DNA of 64,000 nt from Saccharibacillus kuerlensis DSM 22868 (lineage in GTDB: Bacteria > Bacillota > Bacilli > Paenibacillales > Paenibacillaceae), in contig NZ_KB899278.1 of assembly GCF_000378145.1 (NCBI RefSeq), positions 186,001 to 250,000 of the forward strand, given 5' to 3'. Positions 46,605 through 54,693 of this stretch are shown here, in pieces. A program made the translations under genes and the position numbers. Numbering within the stretch: position 1 is the first letter of the stretch; each line of letters starts with the position of its first letter. The notes below the pieces were generated by a model. It saw only the letters and a program-made list of their open reading frames with translations. It made no database searches and had not been told where the DNA came from.

Positions 46605-48842
46605 TTAGTTCTCCTTTGTCTTGGGTTTGACCTCTTCGGGATATTCGATCCGCGAGTGGAAAATCCCCATTACCGCTTCTTTCAGCGTTTTGGAGACCAC
46701 ATCCAGTTCCTTAAGCGTGATATCGCACTCGTTAAACTGCTGGTCGTCCAGGCGGCTTTTAATAATTTTACCGATCATCGACTCGACTTGTTCGATTGTC
46801 GGCTTATGCAGCGAACGTACAGCAGCTTCCACACTGTCGGCGATACCGACAACAGCAGCTTCCTTAGACTGGGCTTTCGGTCCCGGATAGCGGAAATCCG
46901 CTTCGGTAAAGTCCGGGTCTACGCCTCTTTCCTCTGCCTGTTTTAACGCTTTTTGATAGAAGAAATACAAGAAAGTTGTGCCATGATGCTGCTCTGCAAT
47001 GTCGCGAATGCGTTTAGGCAGCTTATATTCCTTTTGCATCTCGACACCATCGCGAGCATGAGCAACAATGATCGACTTACTCAGCTTGGGATCGATAGAA
47101 TCATGCGGATTTTCGATATTGTTTTGGTTTTCGATAAAATAGCTCGGACGCTTGGTTTTGCCAATATCATGATAGTACGAACCTACCCGGCAGAGCAGCC
47201 CGTTTGCTCCGATTGCTTCAGCCGCCGCTTCCGACAAGTTCCCCACCATCACACTGTGATGATAAGTGCCAGGCGTCTCAATCAGCAGTTTGCGCAGCAA
47301 AGGGTGGTTCGGATTCGACAGCTCCACAAGCTTCAGCGCCGAAAGAATGCCGAACGTCACTTCGAAGAATGGCATCAGCCCAATCGCTAAGATAGCGGTC
47401 AGGAGGCCCGAAGCCAGTGCGAAAGCAACCGGGTACATTATCGTACTGCGATCCGGTTCGGCATTCCCCATCAATGATAAAGCCAATACGGCCAGTGCAC
47501 CGAACAAACTGACCATAATTCCAGCTTTGAGAATCGTTGAACGCTGGCTGGCACGGTGTACAGTAAAGATTGCCGCATAAGATACGACCAAAGTATAGAA
47601 GCCGAAATGGAAATCGAAAATTCCGGTTCCCGGTTGTCCCGCATTTAGGACAATACTTGCCAATATGGAAAAAATGATTGCGCTGAAATAAGCAAATGAG
47701 TTATTCAGCAGCAGCGAAATCAGTGTACATCCGATAGCCACGGGTGCCAGATAACCAACGTATCTTGACATATCGCTCTGAACAAGCGCAGTTAGATGCA
47801 TGGCAATCAGCATAATAAAGTAAATCATTACGATCATCAGCAGCTGCGGATTACTGTAATTGAATTCAGTTCCGCTTTGTCTAGTAAACAGGAACATACC
47901 GAGTGCCAATAAGCAGGACAGCAGCAGCAGACCGAACTGCGGCCAATAATTGATTTCCGTCTTCAGCATGTCATTCTCTTTGAGAAGATTATACATGTCT
48001 TCAGTAATGATCTCACCGCGCTCCACCAGTACTTCACCCTGCTCGATAAATACCGTTTCGGTATTTTCACGAGCTTGCACAGCCGCCTCCTTGGTCGCCT
48101 CCTCGTCATAGAAACGATTTGGAGTGATAGACAGCTTGATTAGCTCCTGTACAACTTCGCGTGAAGTACGATCAGCCAATGTACTGCGGCTGACAAACTC
48201 CGCCACTTGAGCACGAGCCGTCTGAGCATCGGTCACCTGATCGCTCATCAGACGCGATATGATGCTTGTAGCTTCCGACTTCATTCGTTGGATCTGAGCA
48301 GAAGTTAGCGAAGGAATCTTATAGAAAGTTTCCTCGGGAATATCATACCCCTGTTCGCTGACTCGATTGCCCACTTCTTTCAGAAAAGCCGCCGAGTATG
48401 CGCCGTTATTTCCTACATTGCGAATGGAGTTGGTCATGAACTGGCTAACCCGTTGAGGCAGTTCTTCCCTGTAGATTTCGATCTTGTTCGCGTCGGTAAG
48501 CTGATCATCCTGGTTCAGAGTATCGATCCGATCCAGAAGCTGATTGATCAGCGTATCGTTGCGCAGAGGAACAATACGATAAATTTGCTGAACTTTATCG
48601 GCTGCCTCCTCCTGCGCTTGCAGCGTCGCCTTACTGTTAGGGATTTGCGCCGGAGCAAGAATCTCTTTGTCGCTTGGCATATTAACCTGAATATCATATT
48701 TTTCGGGCAGCAATTTAGGAGCGAGCCCGATATAAAACATCAGTGCCAACAAAGCAAACAGCGACAACTTCACGATCCGGCTGTTCTTCCAACCGGACAG
48801 TTTGGGATCGGCTTTGCGTTTCCATTTTTCTTTTGAAGCCAT
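46605..48842 (-). CDS. pgpH: 7TM-HD cyclic-di-AMP phosphodiesterase, PgpH type
   Basis: Membrane HD-domain protein (YqfF); Bacillales and Listeria members hydrolyse the second messenger c-di-AMP. 745 residues: one N-terminal span (about 25-45), a large extracellular 7TMR-HDED domain (about 60-285), seven spans (about 300-480), and a cytoplasmic HD domain with TYHHSVMVGNLSEAA near 510 and YYHDIGKTKRPSYF near 540, plus HHGT near 598. Between phoH and ybeY as in B. subtilis. Confidence 0.94.
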   Translation of the reverse strand: MASKEKWKRKADPKLSGWKNSRIVKLSLFALLALMFYIGLAPKLLPEKYDIQVNMPSDKEILAPAQIPNSKATLQAQEEAADKVQQIYRIVPLRNDTLINQLLDRIDTLNQDDQLTDANKIEIYREELPQRVSQFMTNSIRNVGNNGAYSAAFLKEVGNRVSEQGYDIPEETFYKIPSLTSAQIQRMKSEATSIISRLMSDQVTDAQTARAQVAEFVSRSTLADRTSREVVQELIKLSITPNRFYDEEATKEAAVQARENTETVFIEQGEVLVERGEIITEDMYNLLKENDMLKTEINYWPQFGLLLLSCLLALGMFLFTRQSGTEFNYSNPQLLMIVMIYFIMLIAMHLTALVQSDMSRYVGYLAPVAIGCTLISLLLNNSFAYFSAIIFSILASIVLNAGQPGTGIFDFHFGFYTLVVSYAAIFTVHRASQRSTILKAGIMVSLFGALAVLALSLMGNAEPDRSTIMYPVAFALASGLLTAILAIGLMPFFEVTFGILSALKLVELSNPNHPLLRKLLIETPGTYHHSVMVGNLSEAAAEAIGANGLLCRVGSYYHDIGKTKRPSYFIENQNNIENPHDSIDPKLSKSIIVAHARDGVEMQKEYKLPKRIRDIAEQHHGTTFLYFFYQKALKQAEERGVDPDFTEADFRYPGPKAQSKEAAVVGIADSVEAAVRSLHKPTIEQVESMIGKIIKSRLDDQQFNECDITLKELDVVSKTLKEAVMGIFHSRIEYPEEVKPKTKEN

Positions 48843-48917
48843 ATGGAAGAACCTCCGGTATTAATTCCTGAGCCTATTCCAAACAAACAACTGCGTATTC
48901 CATTTGGAAATCGACTC

Positions 48918-49889
48918 TTATTCGATACTCTCTGACGCTTTATCGTACGCCACAATAATTTTCTGTACAAGTGAATGCCGGACGACATCCTCTTCGGCAA
49001 ACGTAACGAAACCGATATCAGATATTCCGTTCAATACAAGACGCGCTTCGACCAATCCGGATTTCTTGCCGCGAGGCAGATCAATCTGCGTTACATCGCC
49101 TGTAATGACCATCTTTGATCCAAATCCCAAGCGGGTTAAGAACATTTTCATCTGCTCAGCTGTCGTATTCTGGGCTTCATCCAAAATGATAAACGAATCG
49201 TCCAGCGTACGTCCGCGCATATAAGCCAGCGGAGCAATCTCGATCAGTCCCCGCTCCAGCGCTTTGGCTACCTGCTCAGTACCCATCACATCGTATAGGG
49301 CATCATACAGCGGACGCAGGTAAGGATCGACCTTCTCCTGAAGATCTCCGGGCAGGAAGCCCAGACTTTCGCCCGCTTCCACAGCCGGACGGGTCAAAAC
49401 GATCCGCTTAACCAATCCTTCCTTAAGTGCCGTAACTGCCAGTACAACAGCGAGATAGGTTTTACCGGTACCCGCAGGACCTATTCCAAATACAATATCT
49501 TTTTTCTTAATCGTCGTTACATAATGCTTTTGCCCAATCGTCTTAGGACGAATCGGCTTGCCTCGGAACGTTAAAGCGATTTCCCCTTTAAACAGGTCCA
49601 GCAGCTGGTCTGCCCGGAATTCTTTGGCCAGATCCAACGCATACTGCACATCGCGTTCCGTCAAATTATAACCGTTGCGAACCAACTGCAGCAGTACATC
49701 AAACAGCTGTTCCAATTGATCCGTTTCATTTTGTGGTCCATGTACGGCAATCTCCGCCTCACGGCTGTCAATACGTGCTTCGAACTGCCGCTCAATCCGT
49801 TTAAGATACGTATCCTGCGGACCAAACAGGGCTAATCCTTCTCCCATGTTATGCAGGGGGATCTTGATGCTTCTCGTCTGTTCTGTCAA
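48918..49889 (-). CDS. phoH: PhoH family ATPase
   Basis: P-loop ATPase/RNA helicase-like protein of the ybeZ group, working with YbeY in rRNA processing (inferred from family and adjacency). 323 residues. An N-terminal KH-like segment (about 1-100) precedes the PhoH domain: Walker A GIGPAGTGKTYLAV near 135, and DEAQN near 232 followed by GDVTQIDLP. Start is TTG with AAGGAG ten bases upstream. It begins a transcription unit after a 230-base gap; the sporulation genes yqfC and yqfD usually found here are missing. Confidence 0.94.
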   Translation of the reverse strand: MTEQTRSIKIPLHNMGEGLALFGPQDTYLKRIERQFEARIDSREAEIAVHGPQNETDQLEQLFDVLLQLVRNGYNLTERDVQYALDLAKEFRADQLLDLFKGEIALTFRGKPIRPKTIGQKHYVTTIKKKDIVFGIGPAGTGKTYLAVVLAVTALKEGLVKRIVLTRPAVEAGESLGFLPGDLQEKVDPYLRPLYDALYDVMGTEQVAKALERGLIEIAPLAYMRGRTLDDSFIILDEAQNTTAEQMKMFLTRLGFGSKMVITGDVTQIDLPRGKKSGLVEARLVLNGISDIGFVTFAEEDVVRHSLVQKIIVAYDKASESIE

Positions 49890-50045
49890 AAGCTCTCAGT
49901 CTCCTTAATCGAATATTCGTTCGTTTTCGACATCTACTGCAATACTTAACATCCTTGCGGACGCTTGAACCTTATTACTCAACTTTACCATTCTACGAGT
50001 CCCCATGCAAAAGATTTCGACAGGGTGTTCTTAGCGACATATACT
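49890..50045. other. promoter-bearing gap before phoH
   Basis: No gene is seen. On the minus strand TTGCAT, 17 bases, TAAAGT is a weak sigma-A candidate. No remnant of yqfC or yqfD is recognisable. Confidence 0.4.
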
Positions 50046-50086
50046 AAAAACCGGCCTATTCCGCGTAAACGGAAAGGCCGGCAGCC
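50046..50086 (-). terminator. terminator after the floA operon
   Basis: GCCGGCCTTTCCG and CGGAATAGGCCGG arms then TTTTTAG on the minus strand. Confidence 0.88.
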
Positions 50087-50118
50087 GTGCAATCGGTGAC
50101 CGAAAGCCTGCTTGAAAT

Positions 50119-50754
50119 TTATCTGCGTCCTGACGGGAATGGTTTACGGGAACGCGGAGCTCCGAGAACCTCTGTCCACAGCACAGCTTTACGCAGTTCT
50201 TCTGATGTCGGATTGGACAAGTCGGATCCGGTAAAAGTCTGTGCTGGCCGGATATCGTAGGCTTGTGCAGCCTTGGAATTGGCGTTTCCTGATCCTTTGG
50301 CCTTTTTCGGTTCCATACGTTCCAGACCGCCCTGATCGCTCTGATGCTGATGAGACTTGTGATTATTCAAGCGCCGCTCGATCTCTTCGTTCATTCGCTG
50401 CGAAGCTTCCGCAAGCGTAGACGGAGAATTTCGTTTCTGCCGCGAAGCTCTCGCATCGGCAAGAGGACGGCTGGGCGCTCTTCCTGTCTCAGCAGAGGTA
50501 GGGACTTCAGAAAACGGCGATCTGCGAGCCGGCTCGGGACGCTGTTCAACAGCCCGACGCTGAACCGGTTCAGGCCGCGGTTCGGAGACCCGACGCTGAG
50601 CCGGATTGCCGTTTGAGGCACCACGTCCGCCGAACGGTTCGCCACCTCCGCCTGGCGGTTTCGCTCCCTTTTTGCTAAATACGGAGAGCAGGGCGCCCGC
50701 GATGATCACGACGATAAAAAGGTTGTTCATGATCCATTCCAAAAATGGGGGCAT
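50119..50754 (-). CDS. hypothetical single-span protein with Arg/Pro-rich disordered region
   Basis: 211 residues, AGGAG eight bases before the ATG. One N-terminal membrane span (about 9-27), then about 150 residues of low complexity: Gly/Pro-rich near 30-50, three imperfect repeats of an E-P/Q-R-P-E-P-x-R-R pattern near 55-80, and polar His/Gln-rich sequence. A short ordered-looking C-terminal segment (SDLSNPTSEELRKAVLWTEVLG) may be the conserved part. I do not recognise a family. It is the last gene of the nfeD-floA unit and so may work at the floA membrane microdomains, which is only inference. Confidence 0.75.
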   Translation of the reverse strand: MPPFLEWIMNNLFIVVIIAGALLSVFSKKGAKPPGGGGEPFGGRGASNGNPAQRRVSEPRPEPVQRRAVEQRPEPARRSPFSEVPTSAETGRAPSRPLADARASRQKRNSPSTLAEASQRMNEEIERRLNNHKSHQHQSDQGGLERMEPKKAKGSGNANSKAAQAYDIRPAQTFTGSDLSNPTSEELRKAVLWTEVLGAPRSRKPFPSGRR

Positions 50755-50777
50755 ATGATCCGCTCCTGTTCTGCCGT

Positions 50778-51779
50778 TTACTTATTATGGTCCTGGTCTA
50801 CGTGCGTCACATTTGTGCCGCCAAGCGAACCTCTCATGTCTGTATCGGCTTCGATATTTTTCATGTTCAGGTAATCCATGACGCCAAGATTGCCGTTGCG
50901 CAGTGCTTCTGCCATAGCGATCGGCACTTCGGATTCGGCTTCGACAACTCGAGCACGCATTTCGACAACTCGTGCGTTCATCTCTTGTTCTTCGGCTACC
51001 GCCATCGCGCGGCGTTCTTCGGCTTTCGCCTGAGCGATCCGCTTGTCGGCTTCCGCCTGCTCGGTCTGCAGGAAGGCACCGATGTTTTTGCCCACATCCA
51101 CGTCCGCGATATCGATAGAGAGAATCTCAAATGCCGTACCGGCATCCAGACCTTTTTCAAGTACAGTACGAGAAATCAAATCCGGATTCTCAAGTACCTG
51201 TTTGTGCGTATCGCTGGAACCTACTGTCGTAACGATACCTTCGCCGACACGAGCAATAATCGTTTCTTCACCTGCACCGCCGACCAGTCGATCGATATTG
51301 GCACGTACCGTTACACGAGCGATAACAACAACTTCGATACCGTTGCGCGCAACTGCGGAAACGTTCGGTGTTTCGATAACGCGTGGATTTACGCTCATTT
51401 GTACGGCCTGCAGTACGTCACGACCTGCAAGATCGATCGCTGCAGCACGTTCGAATTCCAATGGAATATTTGCACGATGCGCCGCAATCAGCGCATTCAC
51501 TACCCGGTCGACGTTACCACCTGCCAAATAGTGACTCTCGAGCTGGTTGATCGTCAGAGTGAGACCGGCTTTGTGCGCCTTGATCATCGGATTGACGATT
51601 CGAGCCGGCGTAACGCGCCGCAGGCGCATAGCCACAAGAGTGATAATGCCGATGCGCAGGCCGGAAGCCAGCGCGGAAATCCAGAGCGCCACCGGGAAAA
51701 AGCTGAAGAAAATGCTCAAAACGATAATGCCCACCACTATAATAAGTAGCGGAGTAATCCAAGTTGCGTCTGCTAACAT
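50778..51779 (-). CDS. floA: flotillin-like protein FloA
   Basis: Organises functional membrane microdomains. From ATG 51779 (TTGGAGGGG upstream) 333 residues; a longer frame to 51821 is rejected. Two hydrophobic hairpin segments at about 5-50 anchor it, then the SPFH/PHB-like domain with [22 protein letters not shown] near 145-165, and a Glu/Ala-rich coiled-coil tail ([30 protein letters not shown], about 240-300). Pairs with NfeD upstream. Confidence 0.95.
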   Translation of the reverse strand: MLADATWITPLLIIVVGIIVLSIFFSFFPVALWISALASGLRIGIITLVAMRLRRVTPARIVNPMIKAHKAGLTLTINQLESHYLAGGNVDRVVNALIAAHRANIPLEFERAAAIDLAGRDVLQAVQMSVNPRVIETPNVSAVARNGIEVVVIARVTVRANIDRLVGGAGEETIIARVGEGIVTTVGSSDTHKQVLENPDLISRTVLEKGLDAGTAFEILSIDIADVDVGKNIGAFLQTEQAEADKRIAQAKAEERRAMAVAEEQEMNARVVEMRARVVEAESEVPIAMAEALRNGNLGVMDYLNMKNIEADTDMRGSLGGTNVTHVDQDHNK

Positions 51780-51921
51780 ATAAGTACCCCTCCAAATTTG
51801 CGGTTCGAACCGCCCAGGCAAAGCAGTGCCTTCCCCAACGGTTCAAACGCCATTATGTCGTTCCGTTTCTTGCCGTAATGCCCAAAGACACTTGAAAACG
51901 AAGCTTGCTGCCAGCAGCGGG

Positions 51922-52761
51922 TTAGATCGGTTCGATTGGTCCCAAACCGCTGTTCCATCTCTCCTGCACGACGACTCTTCCGCCTTCCGTTTTGACAATA
52001 ACGACTACTTTGTCGCGCTCAATAAATCCGCCTTCGCTGACCACATCGATTCGCTCGCCGTCAACCAATACCGTTCCTGAGGGACGAAGCGGAGTCAATG
52101 CAACCGCATCGCGTCCGACTAACTCATGCCGAGTGACCGCCGAATTGTAGCCAGCTTCCGATGTCAAACTGTCTTTTAAGATGAAGCGATTCCAAACGCC
52201 CCGCTCCTTAAAGACCAAAACGACAATCCCGACCGCCACAGCGGCCAATATGAAAGCAATCCCCAGCGTTTGCAAGGCGTGCCCTGTTGCCCATGCCGCC
52301 ATAACCACTCCTCCTATTAGCGAGCCCGCTCCAAGCAGACCCAGAATCCCAAAGCTCGGAACGAAAATTTCCAATGCCATCAGGATAATTCCCGCTGCGA
52401 ACATCAGCCATACGTAAGGTCCGACCATTCCTGAAAACGTACTTCCAAAAAAGTATAGTACAAACGCCGACACTCCGAGCACTCCCGGGAAAATAAGTCC
52501 CGGCAAAAGCAGCTCGATCACCACTCCCGCAAGTCCAATAAACAGCAGCAGCGTAAGCATGACCGGAGTTGTGAGGAAGCCGGCAATATTGCCCAACATT
52601 CCCTGCGCAGGTAGCACTTGGGCCGAGCCTGATATTCCGGCGGCAGATGCCGTTGAGACAAAGGACGTACAGACAATCAGCGGAATACCCACCAACCAGA
52701 CAATACTCCACAATGCCGTTGCCAGACCGATCCACCACTTGGACCGCGCTTGTGTATTCAT
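51922..52761 (-). CDS. NfeD family protein lacking the ClpP-like protease domain
   Basis: Partner of the flotillin FloA in the membrane. 279 residues with GGAGGG before the ATG. Layout: one N-terminal span or signal anchor (about 12-40), a short linker (about 41-58), four membrane spans (about 60-185) and the C-terminal NfeD OB-fold domain (about 200-275, ending GRVVVQERWNSGLGPI). In long NfeD proteins such as B. subtilis YqeZ (about 437 residues) a ClpP-like serine protease domain of some 170 residues stands where the linker is. No Ser/Lys protease motif is present here. Confidence 0.88.
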   Translation of the reverse strand: MNTQARSKWWIGLATALWSIVWLVGIPLIVCTSFVSTASAAGISGSAQVLPAQGMLGNIAGFLTTPVMLTLLLFIGLAGVVIELLLPGLIFPGVLGVSAFVLYFFGSTFSGMVGPYVWLMFAAGIILMALEIFVPSFGILGLLGAGSLIGGVVMAAWATGHALQTLGIAFILAAVAVGIVVLVFKERGVWNRFILKDSLTSEAGYNSAVTRHELVGRDAVALTPLRPSGTVLVDGERIDVVSEGGFIERDKVVVIVKTEGGRVVVQERWNSGLGPIEPI

Positions 52762-52925
52762 CGGGTTTCCCTCCTTCTTTCGAATGGTTTCACCATGCAG
52801 ACAAAACTTTTTGTCGTTCCCCTCTGTTTGCGATAAGGAAAAAGCATCTCACCCATAGTATACGCGCTTTCAGCCGCAGCGTTTCAAAAAAATCCCGTTC
52901 TTCTTGATTTTTTTTGAAAAAAACG

Positions 52926-52968
52926 ACAAAAACACCCTTTCCGTATAACGGAAAGGGTGTTTGTTTCG
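52926..52968 (-). terminator. terminator after yqeY
   Basis: AAACACCCTTTCCG and CGGAAAGGGTGTTT arms, then TTGTCGTTTTTTTC on the minus strand, directly after the yqeY stop. Confidence 0.9.
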
Positions 52969-52973
52969 ATCGT

Positions 52974-53417
52974 TTATTGCAAGTTCTGCTGAACCACTTG
53001 GTTGACCAATTTCCCGTCTGCGCGTCCTTTGACTTTTGGCATCAAGGCCGCCATGACTTTGCCCATATCGGCTTTAGAAGAAGCACCGGTTTCCTGGATG
53101 GTCTGCTGTACAATGGCTTTTACTTCTTCTTCGCTAAGCTGAGCGGGAAGGTATTCAGCAACAATGTCGATTTCGGCTCTGAGAGTCTCGGCCAAATCTT
53201 CACGACCTGCTTTTTCAAACTCCTGGAGGGCATCTTTGCGCTGTTTGATCTCACGACTCAGAATTTCAAGCACTTCTGCGTCATCCAAAGTTCGCTTCAA
53301 ATCGATCTCTTGATTCTTGATCGTTGCGCGAATCATTCGTATGGTCGAGAGTTTGAATTTATCTTTACTCCGCATGGCTTGCTTCATATCTTCGTTCAAT
53401 CGTTCGCTAAGATTCAT
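52974..53417 (-). CDS. yqeY: GatB/YqeY domain protein
   Basis: 147-residue protein made only of the tRNA-binding tail domain of the amidotransferase subunit GatB; function unclear. Helical throughout, with the signature MNLSERLNEDMKQAMRSKDKFKLSTIRMIRATIKNQEID at the start (beginning shown here as LSTIRMIRA) and the C-terminal SKADMGKVMAALMPKVKGRADG. Follows rpsU as in B. subtilis, but the gap is almost 200 bases and filled with hairpin repeats. Confidence 0.94.
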   Translation of the reverse strand: MNLSERLNEDMKQAMRSKDKFKLSTIRMIRATIKNQEIDLKRTLDDAEVLEILSREIKQRKDALQEFEKAGREDLAETLRAEIDIVAEYLPAQLSEEEVKAIVQQTIQETGASSKADMGKVMAALMPKVKGRADGKLVNQVVQQNLQ

Positions 53418-53441
53418 TGATAAACAAATCCTCCTACTAAT

Positions 53442-53615
53442 GATGTGTTTTCAGCCGGAATCAGCAAAAGACGCCAAGACACATCAAAAGATGATGTGTT
53501 TTCAGCCCAAAATGAGCAGAATACGCCAAAACACACCGAAAAACGATGCATTTTCAGCCGCATATTCGGCATGAAAACCCTAGCACACATCTAAGCGATG
53601 TGTCAGGAACACATC
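53442..53615. repeat. array of four hairpin repeats with 51-52 base period between rpsU and yqeY
   Basis: Units begin at 53442, 53493, 53545 and 53597. The first three start GATGTGTTTTCAGCC or a close variant (the third GATGCATTTTCAGCC) and units one, two and four close with the inverse complement (ACACATC/ACACACC). The fourth is a minimal hairpin, GATGTGT, five bases, ACACATC, touching the rpsU stop codon. Each can fold into a stem in either strand; on the minus transcript they lie in the rpsU-yqeY leader. Confidence 0.9.
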
Positions 53616-53789
53616 TTAGAACTTTCTTTTGCGAGCAGCCTCAGACTTTTTCTTACGCTTTACGCTAGGCTTCTCGTAATGCTTGCGCTTTTTAACTTCC
53701 GCCAGCACGCCGTCTTTTGCGATCGAGCGCTTGAAGCGGCGAAGAGCAGCATCAATAGTCTCATTCTTGCGAACTTTAGTTTCAGACAC
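53616..53789 (-). CDS. rpsU: 30S ribosomal protein S21
   Basis: 57 residues, starting at GTG 53789 with GGGAGGGG upstream. Sequence begins [20 protein letters not shown] and ends in the very basic [12 protein letters not shown] tail, the family pattern. Essential for initiation in many bacteria, and dispensable in some Bacillales where loss affects motility and biofilm. Too short for most ORF finders. The stop codon abuts the last hairpin of the repeat array. Confidence 0.97.
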   Translation of the reverse strand: MSETKVRKNETIDAALRRFKRSIAKDGVLAEVKKRKHYEKPSVKRKKKSEAARKRKF

Positions 53790-53990
53790 CAGTTTCCCCT
53801 CCCTCCGACCAGACCGTCCAAGAGCATAACACGGTTAATCAACTTTCATTATAGGCGAAAATTAAAGTCCATGTCAATGGTTAGAAAAAATCTGTATGGA
53901 TACAAAATTGTGTGGAACCGATCACAGAACCGGCTCAAGCGGCTTCAACCGACAATATTTTCGAAACACAAGCGGTCCTCCGTGCCTTTC

Positions 53991-54353
53991 TTAAGCATGT
54001 GAAGCAGAATTTCCCGTTAAAGCGCCAAGTTTGGCACCGCCAAGCAGATGGAAGTGCAGATGCGGAACAGTCTGGCCGCCGTCGGCACCGCAGTTGTTAA
54101 TAAGACGGTAGCCGCTTGCAGCGATACCCAGCTCCTCTGCCAACTGCACAGCCACGTGATGGATTTCGCCGATTACCGCCAAATCTTCTTCGCCAATCTC
54201 ATTCAATGAAGGAATCGGCTTCTTCGGTACAATCAGTACATGAACCGGAGCCGCCGGCTGAATGTCATGAAAAGCATAAATACGCTCGTTTTCGAACACT
54301 TTCTGGCTTGGAATGCTGCCGTCGATAATTTTACTGAAAATTGTCTCACTCAT
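53991..54353 (-). CDS. hinT: HIT family nucleotide-binding protein, HinT type
   Basis: Purine nucleoside phosphoramidase family. From ATG 54353 (AGGAGG seven bases before) 120 residues; a frame running to 54569 is not used. It begins with ETIFSKIIDGSIPSQKVFENE and carries the histidine triad VPHLHFHLLGG near 100-110. Upstream of rpsU and yqeY on the same strand, about 200 bases from rpsU. Confidence 0.93.
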   Translation of the reverse strand: MSETIFSKIIDGSIPSQKVFENERIYAFHDIQPAAPVHVLIVPKKPIPSLNEIGEEDLAVIGEIHHVAVQLAEELGIAASGYRLINNCGADGGQTVPHLHFHLLGGAKLGALTGNSASHA

Positions 54354-54499
54354 CTCGGTTCCTCCTTGGCTGTCCGGCGTTCGGCATGGCACTTTGATGA
54401 CCGACCGATCCGCTGGATTTTCCATATTGGGATTATTGGGACGTTGGATCTTGTTTCGTATGTGTATGTTGTCCTTATTCGCCTTATTTATTGTACAAA

Positions 54500-54622
54500 T
54501 AAAAAAACAAAAAAACAAAAAAAGAAGCACCCTGCGAATCCTAGTGGAACTCGCGCATTTGAACGGCAATCTCAGTCAGATTCAGAAAACCTGAGCTAAA
54601 TCACGGATCTGGGTGCTTCTTA
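54500..54622 (-). terminator. terminator with an 82-base loop between sbcC and hinT
   Basis: AGAAGCACCC (54620-54611) pairs perfectly with GGGTGCTTCT, followed by TTTTTTTGTTTTTTTG, but about 80 bases lie between the arms. The loop can make an inner CTCAG/CTGAG pairing. It ends the sbcDC unit, or is the structured leader of hinT. Confidence 0.65.
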
Positions 54623-54693
54623 TCGAATGTCGGCTAACTGTATGATAACAGCCGTTTGAAACTGTCTCTGTGATCCAAGTCACGCGGCAGGGT

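Noticed and set aside
49890-50118. Possible pseudogene remnants of yqfC/yqfD
   Set aside because: No stretch longer than a few residues resembles either protein in any frame.
50745-51749. Plus-strand open frame of 334 codons opposite floA
   Set aside because: Antisense shadow; Cys- and His-rich junk composition and no start signals.
53442-53615. CRISPR-like array
   Set aside because: Units are themselves palindromic over most of their length, vary in sequence, and there are no distinct spacers or cas genes.
54521-54620. tRNA-like sequence (TTAGCTCAG and GTTCAAAT elements) upstream of hinT
   Set aside because: The arms do not form acceptor or T stems, so it is not a tRNA; kept only as an unusual hairpin.
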